Positions 46,301 to 57,500 of a stretch of DNA of 64,000 bases are shown here, in pieces. Made by a program: the position numbers and the translations under genes. Below the pieces are notes generated by a model. That model was not told the DNA's origin. It did not search any database and saw only the letters and a list, made by a program, of their open reading frames with translations. Origin of the DNA: Rhynchonema sp. JSB1_4 (lineage: Eukaryota; Nematoda; Chromadorea; Monhysterida; Xyalidae); contig JASAMV010006379.1 of assembly GCA_030248065.1 (NCBI GenBank), positions 1-64,000 on the forward strand, in the 5' to 3' direction. Each line of letters opens with the position of its first letter. Position 1 is the first letter of the stretch.

Positions 46301-47007
46301 ACGCAGAGCTGGACCAGCGACGTAACTATTCGTGTTATGTGATGACCATCAAGGCCAAAGGGGTGAAGGACTTTGATGAGTGTTTTGTGTTCAGCAGAAA
46401 CGTCAGGTGAGCGGTTATGCGTAACCCAGCTGTTTGGTGTTTTTAAGCTTACATAGCCATCTGGTGCATTCGCATCGCACTGACGATTGCAGCCTGAGAC
46501 TGTCGTGAAACAGATCGAAATGCATGATGCACACAGATGATGCGCCACAGCAGGATTGTCAAAGTCATCTCGATTCTGCGAGACCGGCTGCCCCAAAACT
46601 TGTATCCTTCACTTAGGTTTTGTTGCAGAACAAATGGCTAAACTGAACGTGTTGCTCTGAGAATCACCACAAAGTGTTTGCTTCTCACAACGGACACACT
46701 CTTGTTTTCCAGTGCCGATTTGCACTCCCGATTCAACTCAGCCATTCTCGACCACTACATGTACATTCAATTTGTGCTCAATCGCCATGAACGACATCTG
46801 AAGTCACTGGAGTCGGCCTGTGCCCGCCAGTGGGATGACAGTGCAAATGCCGGGTCACTGAGTAGACGACCCATCAGTTTGCTCACAATTTTGGGTGCTG
46901 TAGTCCTGCTGGGCGTTGGGCTCACGTTTGCTGGGCTGATGTTTGTGATTGAGATTTGCAGGGTTACTACATGGTTCGGCATGAATCGCGGACCATTGTC
47001 CAAATGA
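43355..47007 (+). CDS. Ionotropic glutamate receptor-like channel (IR type)
   Basis: Ligand-gated cation channel subunit lacking the large amino-terminal domain. Seven exons (43355-43645, 43846-43990, 44276-44425, 44982-45136, 45739-45924, 46243-46406, 46713-47007) join in phase to 461 residues. S1: YGATILRYLCMQLNETLEFK, then TPSRVLHFNFSYP, where the Arg sits seven residues before the FS Ser, as for the ligand-binding Arg of AMPA/kainate receptors. M1: FQPLVWFMCLCTMAV. Pore loop: SSWHLLSHLLTQD. M3: FTFVLYQNYLSTVL, then PEPPVTSLDDL of S2. M4: LTILGAVVLLGVGLTFAGLM. S2 is well formed, with a C-terminal Cys pair candidate (YSCYV, DECFV). The start at 43355 has an in-frame stop six bases upstream and no AG between, so no signal peptide is encoded in this exon. 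Ligand unknown. Confidence 0.88.
45215..45443. mobile_element. 229-bp MITE, TTAA target, in the ionotropic receptor gene
   Basis: Ends GGTCGGTTTATACTCTGAC and GTCAGAAGTATAAATAGACC are complementary with a few mismatches and are flanked by TTAA at 45211-45214 and 45444-45447. It lies in the intron between the M3 and S2 exons. Confidence 0.8.
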
Positions 47008-47079
47008 ATTGCGTTTGCATAATTTGCAAGGAATGTTAATGTTAATGTTATCCACATTAATGTTCGAAAAGGAATCATA

Positions 47080-47085
47080 AATAAA
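47080..47085 (+). terminator. Polyadenylation signal AATAAA of the ionotropic receptor
   Basis: AATAAA occurs 73 bp after the TGA stop, in a short AT-rich 3' region, consistent with a compact 3' UTR. No other polyadenylation signal in the window was placed with comparable confidence. Confidence 0.5.
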
Positions 47086-47317
47086 AATTAGCTGAATCGT
47101 GTTGGAGTTCTCCTATTGGTTGTCTGATTTTTACGTAACCTTTATTGTGGATCCACGCGGGGTTGGACATGGGAGAAGCAAATATTTCCATAAATGCTCA
47201 TATCAAGCTTGTCAAAAGTGTTGCATCGGAATGGAATTCATACACATCAATGTAGTATATGTTTGGAACTTTATACGATTCGCATTACTCGTGACTCGGC
47301 ATGTTCCAATGTTTCAG

Positions 47318-47488
47318 TGGCGTGCATCCATTGAATCAGCTCACGGACATGTCGCGTCATTGCAGGGATACCCTGAACATCACGCGGAACGTGTTCATCT
47401 GCGCTCCTGCACAGAGCTTGCTGCAGCACGCGCGTCGACTACGGGGCAAGGGAAATTTTGTGTGGACCTTATTTTTATCGATTGACGA
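47318..47488 (+). pseudogene. Orphan exon resembling a type I receptor ligand-binding (ANF_receptor) segment
   Basis: A 171-nt exon between a TTTCAG acceptor and a GAGTGAGT donor encodes NITRNVFICAPAQSLLQHAR followed by GKGNFVWTLFL. The pattern (n-VFIC-ap, then about 10 residues, A-r-g, then F-vw) recalls the bacterial-periplasmic-like domain of natriuretic-peptide and other receptors. I could not join it to a neighbour: the next acceptors lead to a stop, and pieces at 47870-48040 (YSALFESQTFLVWNFY) are only suggestive. Probably a decaying or partial gene between two convergent genes. Confidence 0.3.
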
Positions 47489-48535
47489 GTGAGTTGGTTC
47501 CAATTTCAAAGCGGCCACCACAGAAGCTAGCCGTGTCTTGCCGTAGTCGTATAGTGCTTGCCCTGAACATTAATACAAATCGCTTTATTTATACAGGGAA
47601 GATAGTAGGGCGCTATAGTGTTTTAAAGATGAGCGAAAATCTTTGGGGCACAGTCAGTGAAGACCAAAACGTCACACGCGCACCGATTTTTTGCCTTTTC
47701 ACTTATTTTTTTAATGAATTCTGGGTAGTTAAGGACCGTTCTGTGTGTCACTTGACCGTGTTGGACTGTCGAAAAGTGCAGCGTCTCTCAATGTCCATAC
47801 GCGACGGAAGTATGCCCTGAGGGCATAAAACAAGATATGCGCGCACTGCCTAAAAGTTCGATACCAGAAAAGTCTGGGTCTCGAATTCCGCATTGCAGTC
47901 GAAGACCGTCGTTGTCCAGCACAATGGAAACACAGGTGCGGACCACTTGATCTGCGTGTTTCCAATATGTTGAATAACGACCTCATCAACTACAGTGCGT
48001 TATTCGAGAGCCAAACCTTTCTAGTATGGAACTTTTATGCAGCTTCATCAAGTGGCGCGTCTCGTCGTCCTTCCTCAGGGCATATTTTCGTCTTGTGTGC
48101 TGCATGCATAATTTGTTGCGTTTGTTTTAGCTCCCATTTGTGGTTGACAGCATCGAGCTTCTGAGAAGTAACGGCCCACTTTATGGTCTTGACGGAGCAC
48201 AAATAAATGACTGACAATTGACAGGCAAGCATCGCTACTTTGGTCAATAACACGTACTGGGGACAAAGGAGATCAAGTATCGACAAAATTCCTTGTTTTG
48301 TACAAAGCTTGGAATAACATGGTATCTTTTAACACAGCAACAAACGTAAAAACAGTGCTTTCGTATAAATTTTTCCTTTGAGCAGACGTTCACGTGGCCA
48401 TCAACAGTGGCCATTTGATGTCGGTACGTCAACGTGGGTTTCAACCGAATTTCTCTGAAAGTGCTCAATTAAACACATGCATTGCGTATTGTCTTATCGA
48501 GAGTTGTTTGTTTCATTATTGTCGCAACCGGTTAC

Positions 48536-51500
48536 CTACTGTACCTGTAGTTGGTCGAATCTGACAATGCTGACATTACACGCACGCGTAGCAGTGCATG
48601 GTCGTTGCCTACGTCGTCGAATTATTACAACTGTTGGGATTAAAGCTACAACCAGAACGGCGCCAAGCACAATGAACACAACGCCAGCAGCTGATACGCC
48701 ACCTGTGAGACAATAAGGTGGTTCGAACTGCATTATTCACAAAAGAAAGGATCCCACCTGATGCATTTGACCGCTTGTCCGGTTTCCCTCCAGTACCTGC
48801 AGAATTGCTTGTTGTGCGTGTAGAATCAGTTGAGGTGGGTTTTCGGGCGAAACGGTAATGTCCTGAAAGGTTCGTTGAAACTGTTTCTTGTTTGCAGAAA
48901 TTCTTCTTAATCGAAATTCTATGAGACCGTCATTCAACCTGTCCCAGTGGCGTCGATGGAGCAAATAGATGGGTAAACTTCGCTGCAGGACTCTGCGTGC
49001 CAAAAGCCAGTCTGAAAGTCATTCTGTTTAGCACACGTTTAATTACATGGTATAAATCTTGACAGCTTCACGCACAATTTCTAACAACCCTCCACAGTGG
49101 CCATGAAGTCAAAGAACTGGACCTCACCTCTAAATCCATGGCAGCGCAAGCATTACCGTTGTTAAACGATGGTTTTCCGCCATACCAGTTTTGGTAGTTG
49201 ACATAGACATCGCCCGCGCGACTGTCAGACCACACCCATCCATGTATAGATCGGCCTAAAGTTGAAATTAAATTTGAGCGGTGCATAGAAGAAAAAACCG
49301 AATAAATCTGTATGTAAAGCACTATATTGAAGCTCACGTAGTCCGATCCATGCTTTCCTGTATCCACTCGTTATCGGATGCATATTTCGAAGACCCTCCA
49401 GAAGCAGTTTTTGATCATCGGGCGAGGTGATCACGGCCAGGCTTGCATTTGTGTTCCCCTACAAAAAATCGTTGCAATTTGGCCAATGGTTGTAAAACAA
49501 TACGGTGATGCGTAAGAATGTGTAATTACCGCTGTGCATGTCTGTTCTGCCAGACGATGTGCGCCTGCGTCCCAATGTTCGCTCTTTACGAAATAACAGT
49601 GTTGTGCGGCTGCAATCAACTCAGTATCGAAGTGCCAATTACCGTTCGCGCATTTTGCCCGAAGATCAGCACCGTGCTGATACGTGGATACTGAAAAGCG
49701 GCTTAAAGCTTGAGCTTCGTGGGGATAGGTCTGATTCCATAATTATCTGCAGGACAAGTTACTGAATTACAACAACAATAAATCGCACCACAGCAAATGA
49801 AGTCATGTCTAACTAACGAATATCGTAGGTATGATTCGCCCACATTACCATCAATAGTTTATGACTGACTGGTTGCGACGTTTGCGTTTGTTAATAATAA
49901 TTATTAATTGTGAACTCACCTTTTCTGCCCGTGCAGATGTAGCCTGCCGTGCCTGATATAAGCCTGCTGGTCCAGTAATTTCCATGATTATCCGTTTCCA
50001 AGGCCGTATCTTCGAAGCCGATGTCAAGCCCCAGTTCGTTAAAAAAATGCTCCTCACTGGGCACTATCGGGAGCATGAAACGTGGTATGTGACCATCATC
50101 CGTTACGAAAGCATTGACGGTCTACGTAGAATTAGTGAAGCAGTTAATAGATGACGTGAATATGCGGTAATCCATATGAATTTCCGTGTAATTTTTGAAA
50201 ACTTACCCTGTTTTTCTCGTCGGTTGCGATGTAGCGCAAGCCAAGCCAGTACGTTTTCCTCATGTTGAATGAATTTGTGCGTAATGAGGACATGACTGTC
50301 TTTCTGCATAATCGCTAAACACCAACAAGTGTTTACCAACGGAGTGACATTTGTCACGTGCCGCATCGTATGACAACTTGGGACTGTTATCTGCAGGACA
50401 AGTTACTGAATTACAACAACAATAAATCGCACCACAGCAAATGAAGTCATGTCTAACTAACGAATATCGTAGGTATGATTCGCCCACGTTACCGTCAATA
50501 GTTGATGACTGACTGGTTGCGACGTTTGGTTGTTTACTCTTGATTTCTGAGCATCCTTTTCGCAGACGAATTTCAACTTCTTTTTGTTGCACTGCGTTTC
50601 TGAAAGTACGCAGATGAAAGCCCTTGTGCACTGAGCAAAACGGGGGTCGGAATCTATTGTCTCTTACCTGGCACGACAACCCAGTAGCCTATGCCGTTGT
50701 AACCATTGTTCAGTTGCATATACGAGCACGGCTGATTTTGAAACGTTTATATTAGGGTTGATTGGTTCAGTAACTGTTTATATTAGGATTGCTTAGAAGT
50801 ATTTTTGTGAACTTTGGTGTGCTAACATGTTTGTCGTGGGATTCGACGCCTTTGAGCATATTTGTTCGGTGGCTGATCCTCATGGGTTTTTCGTTTTCCC
50901 AAACAAAGTGACCATCTTTGTGTCGCTCCAATCCAATCCATATGCCCGTGGTTGAGAAGTTGAGGGCAAGTGAGTGCACGAAGTCTGCAATAAGTAAAGG
51001 TTCGTGATGCCCAACACAGACGACAGTTGCGTGTTCACAGCAACACTGTGGAGACACATACGTAGACAAACGCTCTGCTGGGTTCGAATCCCAGGGAAAG
51101 AGAGTGATTATTCTTTGCACAAGTGCTTTCGTTCATTACGTGCGTTCAAGGTCTCACGTGCACTTAGTGCGCCACCAAAAACCAAACCAAGCCACCCGCT
51201 GACAGCAGGGTGTGTTGCTTGCGAGTGCTTCTCAGACCACCTCTGCATACATAGTTGAGCAACACCAAGACAGGAAAACATTCTTAGGACGACATCTGAA
51301 TTTTATATTGTCGCTGGCATGAAGCAATTGCCATGCTCGTTTTCTAATTTTACCTTGAACCCATTCGTGGGGAATCGAAACTAAGTGGCTGTGGTCACGT
51401 TCGCACTGGACTTTCGCATCTGGTTTGTTTTTTGGCTGATGGTGTGGCTTGAAACACGAACCACCTGCAAATCACCTTATCATATTAATGAACATGGATT

Positions 51501-53516
51501 TCGTCGAATTGACCAGTTAATGCTCCCTACCCCACTCGATCCAATCCTCAGGACATTTGAAAGTGTCGCGCCGTCGAAGTCCAACAGCCAGTTCGTCCGA
51601 ATCGCATTTTGACGTGTGGTCACAGATTGGTCGCTTGCATACAAATGGTAGCTCGTAATCACAACGTGTCGCAACCAGGGCTTAAAAATAAATATGTGTT
51701 TTATGCATTTCTGCTGCATTAACGTGAATTTGCACATTTACTTCTGTTGTCGTGTACATCCTTCGACCCAGCACGGGGTGATGACCGGAAGCACCGGCCA
51801 GAAGTCAAGTGTCTTTCGACTTCTTTTCCTTCGCTGATGACCAGTTGGTAGTCCAGCGGCGTTTCGTCGCTCCATCTGTAAATGAAGCCTTTAGACATTA
51901 GCTCAGAATTTTACTTTGCAAATGAATGGATAGCTTGAACACACTTGATTTCTTGTCCGATTGATTTTGAAACTCCAACCCAAAAGCCGTTGTCTGCAGC
52001 TCGAGATCCGTGGTCATTATGTCTCTTGGAGATTTTCCTTGGATCGTTACGGTCGGCCTGCAACTTTGAGAAATGTATCGTCGAGTCGTTTTTGATATTT
52101 ATTATTGCGAACGCTGTAGTGATGCTGACCACTTTGTGCACGAATTCCCATTCGATATTTGAATGTATTGATGCCAAGTGGGCGGAAGGGTATCCAGCTT
52201 CATAGCCAGGACCAGGTCTCTGACACGAACGGTCGGCATGTGCCCAGTATTCGTTATAGCTTTCATATTTGTAGCAATACGTGTGATTTGTTGTGTTCGT
52301 GACCGGAATGGTCAGCGGACACCAGCCAAGATCAGTGCCGCATATGCGAAATTTGTGAGCTGGTTCTGGAAAGTTTTAGCTAGTAATATTGAATATACTT
52401 ATTGTTATTCTTTGCAGTCACACTTGGACAGACTAACCTTGTTCTGTGTCACCTATGTTCAGATACAGGCCAGCATTATCGTCAATTGACACCCACGCCT
52501 GACACAAAGAATGGTGCAGACGGATTCTGCAATCCTGGTACTGCAGGCTGTACTGACGACCGCTGCCGTAAGCAGTCGCAACTGTGAACAAAACACGCTG
52601 TCTTAGATTGCACTTCGCAATGTCGGTCTACAGTCAAGCCCAAAGTGAATACAGGCAACTAACTGGATGACAATGTCAAGCATTGTAGCTTTGCATCACT
52701 CGCATCTAGTTTCGTGTAATTGTAGTGTTTGAAGTGCAAATCCTTGTAATCCAACGCTTCAGCGTCTCGGCTGTCGGTCCACACCAACTTTGGTGCGTTT
52801 GAATCATCGCGTGGACACGGTTCGCCCAAACCAAGATATGCCGGTCCATCTAGTTCCATATGGAAATCTCTTTCCTAGATGTTAACTCGCGATATCATGC
52901 ACGCACTTGAAAACTCTAAGTATAATTGATCACCGAAATCACGTACAATTAACGTCATGGCATTAATGGCGTCTGCCACTTTTTCGTCCGTGTCGATCAC
53001 AGCCAGATGGCCACCATAGTCTTTACAAGTGGACTCGGCCTCATGCCAGTTTCGCGTTTGTCCCAGTCCACCAACCACCGTGTAGCACAGATACCTGACA
53101 AACATCGTGAGAACCTGTAAACAGTTGTCAAAGCGTACAAGAACAAAGGACCTCACCTGTCTTTCGAGCCAGCGAGCCTACGCGGTTTGTCCGGCGAAGT
53201 CCACTCTGAACCGAACTCGTGACAACGCGCCGCAACTGAAACAGTACGTGTCGGGGTTGGGGTAACTGAGAAACAAAGAATCAAACATGAAGCCGGTCAC
53301 TGGCATGGGCATATGGTTTATAAACACGAGCATCAGGCCGTGATTGGTGTCAAAGCATTGTGCAAATTATGTTCGCTTCTCATAGAACGTACCTTCCTCA
53401 GCAGAGGGCTCCTTGGCCGCGCCCCTACGTTGTCTTTTTGCTGCGCATTCGTTTTGTGCCAAAAACACAGCCACCAATGCAGCATGAAAGAACGTCCAGC
53501 AATAATGAGTGTTCAT
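48536..53516 (-). CDS. Transmembrane receptor with five C-type lectin domains
   Basis: Type I membrane lectin with the layout of the mannose-receptor group but without recognised ricin or FNII domains. Exon 1 (53393-53516) encodes signal peptide MNTHYCWTFFHAALVAVFLA. Next exons: 53157-53235, 52947-53094, 52664-52874 and 52453-52581. CTLD1: YLCYTVVGGLGQTRNWHEAE to DCRIRLHHSLCQ. CTLD2: HTYCYKYESY, FWVGVSK, LPFVCKRP. CTLD3: HSHLVSIPHEW, GIWIGLERHKDGHFVW, LKFVCEK. CTLD4: LSYDAARDKCHSVGKHLLVF, TYWLGLRYIA, TAGYICTG. CTLD5: HCYFVKSEHWDAGAHRL, NASLAVITSPDDQ, AWIGLRE, YQNWYGGKP, SEVYPSIC. A Ser/Thr-rich stalk (48758-48862) precedes the last exon (48536-48702), with helix VVFIVLGAVLVVALIPTVVI and stop-transfer RRRRQR. 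I saw no complete EPN/WND calcium-sugar motif. Frame breaks are apparent in CTLD4 and perhaps CTLD5. Confidence 0.88.
49747..49890 (-). repeat. Duplicated intron segment before CTLD5
   Basis: About 145 bp, nearly identical to 50392-50535. On the minus strand it runs from a GCAACCAGTCAGTC...TTGATGG... region to the acceptor CTTGTCCTGCAG, immediately before the first CTLD5 exon sequence. See the matching copy before CTLD4. Confidence 0.85.
50392..50535 (-). repeat. Duplicated intron segment before CTLD4
   Basis: Nearly identical to 49747-49890 (645 bp away, same orientation), sharing GTCGCAACCAGTCAGTCAT, GTTAGACATGACTTCATTTG and CTTGTCCTGCAG. The acceptor end is included in both copies, so both lectin domains are entered through the same duplicated splice site. 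Confidence 0.85.
51078..51095 (+). other. tRNA-like T-arm in a lectin-gene intron
   Basis: CTGGGTTCGAATCCCAG forms a perfect 5-bp stem with a TTCGAAT loop and fits an RNA polymerase III B box. No complete cloverleaf could be built around it, so it may be a tRNA-derived SINE remnant. A weaker A-box/B-box pair lies on the minus strand at 59640-59700 (GTGGTAGAGTGTTG ... GCTCGAACCC). Confidence 0.3.
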
Positions 53517-54537
53517 CGTCACAGCCGATATTAGGTCGAAACAGTAGTTTTTCGTGTTTGAATATTGATTTGAGCTCAGCTGAACGTGTTTATATAGGTA
53601 GACGAACATGGCAATAATGGGAGTGGGTTGTTCATAATGATGAATACAACCCACACGTGTGTTTTTGAGAATTTTCAACTTTGCACGCTAGTGTCAAACA
53701 CCTACACTCAATTGAACCGTGCCTTCAACACCATGGGGAGGCATGTATGTAGTATGTATGTACTTGAAAAAGAAACGGTAAACATTCCCACACGATGAAT
53801 GCAAGCGCATTTGTTCCAAAAATTGCATGCTTCATGCATGTAAGATGAATGCGAAGTAAGCATGGTTTGTGATTGACATTTCAATTTGCCAGAACCCACG
53901 CTTACCTTTTTCGTCAGTTGTGCTCACACTGTTCTGCGCGTACGATCATGAAAATGCGCTGCATTTTGATTCCGGAATGCAAAGCCATGTAAAATGAGAC
54001 TACTTTCACTGGCGAGCTGTGTTGCATTTGTCTTACTCTCAGAAATGGATGGCCAAACATTTGTGTTAAGAAACCCACATTTTTTGGTGTTTTACAGACC
54101 CATCCACGTGTTATTATTTTTACTCACAACTTGCGCCGAGAGAAACAACCAAGTCTAATTTGCAAAAACAAAATCAAAATATCGGAACTAGTTGAAGGCA
54201 CAGTTAGAATAAATAGCGCAAAAGTCTCATCTGCTACAGCATAATTCTATTGGTCGATTCAGAACTATAACGAGTGGAACAATGAGACGTCATAATCCGG
54301 CATCAAATTTGGTGATCGGTCTTGTTCTCATCAGATTTTGCATATTAATATAGTATGATTTCAAAATTCGCGTCCGTCATATTAAAGGTCGCGTGGAACG
54401 TGCATGAATAGAATAACCGGACCGATTACGAGTTTTGATATAAGCCATGTGCATCACACTGAGATATCAGGACAAAATAATGCTTCTATTATACAATGAA
54501 TACAAGCAAACAAATTCTGTACAAAGGGACAGTGTGC
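53517..54537. other. Intergenic, nothing recognised
   Basis: Lies between the 3' end of the selenoprotein-P-like gene and the start of the lectin receptor, both on the minus strand, so it should contain the lectin promoter. AT-rich; no repeats or motifs I can support. Confidence 0.5.
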
Positions 54538-57500
54538 TCATTTCTCTCCATTCTGTCTGCCACTGCCCATTTCCAACACCAAATCGAAGTATTCGCCCGG
54601 TGATTTGTCCGGCTGATAGTAGTAGTAGTATCGGGTGCGTTTCTTCGTGTAAGCACAGTCGTATTGCCACCATTCCTGCATTTTACCGAGATTCAGGGTG
54701 ACCTGTTTACCGTCACGCAGTTCGCCTGTCACCTTCCATGGCGAATAGTCAATGTCGACGTTGGGCATGCAGATCTCGTACAGACTGCTCTTCTCTGACC
54801 AGAACTGGACGGCAACCTGGAGAAAAGGTAACATCAACGTTTGCATCGGATCTGGTCTTCGTGACTTGAATTCACTGAAGATTTTACTTTCCACCAGTTT
54901 AAACTATTTCTTCACGTTTTCAGGGTTATATTTCCGGGGTCAACTCAAGTGGTCAAATCACTCGATCAACTCACCTTGTAGAATCGTCAACTCACCCCGA
55001 ATGCAATGTGTTATTTCTGGCGCTCACTCGGGGCTGCTGTGAGTTGACGCAGTGATTTGACCACTGTAGCATTAGCCCGATTTCATGCTGTTCAATATTA
55101 CACCCCTCGGCGAATCCAAAGCCTACTAAATTTGATACGAATCGGTTTTTCAGCTAGAATTCGTTCAGTAATGTTTTTAAAATTTCATTTTCAGAATCTG
55201 GAGTTGCTGGCTAAAGGTGATCTGTTTCTCATCACATACCTCAGCCGGGCAACAATCGCTGTCGAAATCGAGCCAGACCAAATTGTTGAAACAACACTGA
55301 GAGAATTCGTCAGCTCTCAGTCCCGTCAATGATTCGTTTCGGCAGCACAGATAACGTGCCTGAAAAATCATCGGGCCACATACGGTGGGCACGGACATGT
55401 ATAACATAACGTATAGTGATGTGGAACATCATAGGCAGAGAAAACTTTCGTAAAGGCCTTATTAAATGTTCCACAAAACATGGTCCAATCCTGTTCATGA
55501 TTTACATGCGTGAATCAATATCAAACTACTTGGCTTGAAATGTAGTTACCAACTCGCTGGTTAACTGGGTTAACAAACGATAGAATTAACGACTACACAT
55601 TTACATTTGCTGCCGTTGACTACTTTTCCATTTGATGTTTTTTTTGCTCCTAATGTACCTGAATGAACTTCTGCAAGCAACAAAGACTGTAGCTGCTGGG
55701 ACTGCACTGTCCAGACACACACTGGTCGGTGAGGTACAGTCCTTTGTAGCAGCACGGGGGCAGACGGTCACGGCCGTTCTTGATTTGGTCCTTGTAACAA
55801 CGTGCCTCGGTGTATAGACTGAAAGAAAATGTTGATGCTTTAGACTGTGCTTTGTGGTCACAAGGCACTCATATGACGCGAGGCGGGGTTGCGGTTTCAG
55901 CCCAACAGTCTATACTCTGACAATTCTTTAAACTTCACCGCCTGCTCCACCACCCCCCCCCCCGCCCACATAACGCGTTGAAAAGTTCCCCAACAGTCTA
56001 ATTCCGCGGCTGTCTGGCTATCGTCAGTGTGAAGGACAGCCAAGGCAAGCCTCAAAAACCTGATGGTACACGGCCTGAGAGCGGGACTATCATTGGGTGT
56101 GAAGTGGAGCGATGGGCGCCAGATGTGCATTGGCTTCACATACATACCTACAGTCCTCTCCGTGCACAATCATTGGTCGTGGTGTGCGTGCCCATGCCTT
56201 CTTGTAGGAAGGTGTTGTCTGTTGTGGTGATGTTTCACCGTCTGGTGCTGGTATTTGACGTTGTGTAGCGTCGGTGGGTTGCGCCCATTTGTTGTCGTCA
56301 GGCAGACGATGCGTCGCTTTTGATGGATCGGTTGGGTAGCGTTGTGCCTGAGTGGTTTTTAGTATGTAATTCACAATATTTGGAATTGCCGCACTTATTA
56401 CATGAGTATTATTTTACACAACGGATACTATCACACGGTCCGTTCTTTCCATGGTCACGTGACTTTCTGTATTCCACGGATATTTCGCGACGCTGATGGC
56501 ATTAGTTTCAAACAGCGTCAAAGTTGCTTCCAACGTTTGACCGTGCTTGACACCTACCAAGGATTCGGTGTATTTTAAATTGCGGCACTAGTTGGCTGAA
56601 TATCAGGTTTCCACAACCCTAAACTGACCTCCGATTGTGCAGGTGTGGTCCACCAAGGATATCTGGGTGTTGTGGTTGTGGGTTGTGGCTGCGTGCGAGG
56701 GATGTAGTTGGTCTGGTAGTACGGTGGTAGTGTAGTAGTGGGAGGGGTATGGTAATGGTCAGGGTTGTAGTATCTGAAATTATGAAGTTTATGGTATGAA
56801 TGAAAATGCCAAGTCAGGTGCCAACGGCGTGCGTTGGTTGCGCCGTTTTTATGTGGAGTGTAACCCACGGTGGCTGACCATTTTGATCAATATTTTGGTC
56901 CCAATTACCTCCAAATTGCCGCCCTTGATAGTGAATAATCATTAAAGCGACTGAAAGTGGAGGCTCCCAATCATATCGCCATAACGACGGCAGGTACATG
57001 TAGAGATTGATTATACAGTTCGGATCAACTAACGGAGTGGTCGTGCGCAGTCTTTCTCGTTCTCGCTGCAATTCCCACTGCCGTTGTAGTTCACGTTCAC
57101 GTTGTTGTCGTTCGCGTTGCTGTTGTTCCCAGAGACGTTGTCTGCAATACGAAAAATTCACGTTTTTCTGAAATAGGGACAGAAAGCTGACACGGAAACC
57201 CCGCGTCGGTTACAGTGTATAGGACGATAATTATTCTTTTACACAGTGGCGAAGTGCAACGGAACTTATACCTAGCAGTTCATGCCGACTGATGTTTCAG
57301 CCAACCTGTAATAGTAATCAGTGGTGGTTGTTGGTCGTCTCGTAGTGGACGTTGCGTAATAGGCACGTCGTGGATCCACGGTGGTCGTGGTTGTTGTAGC
57401 CCAATAGGGTCTGGAATTGGAACGAATGTGTGTGTGTACTATATCTGTGGGTCGGCTACCAACAATTGGTTCGGTTACTCACATTTCAGTGCTGCGCTGC

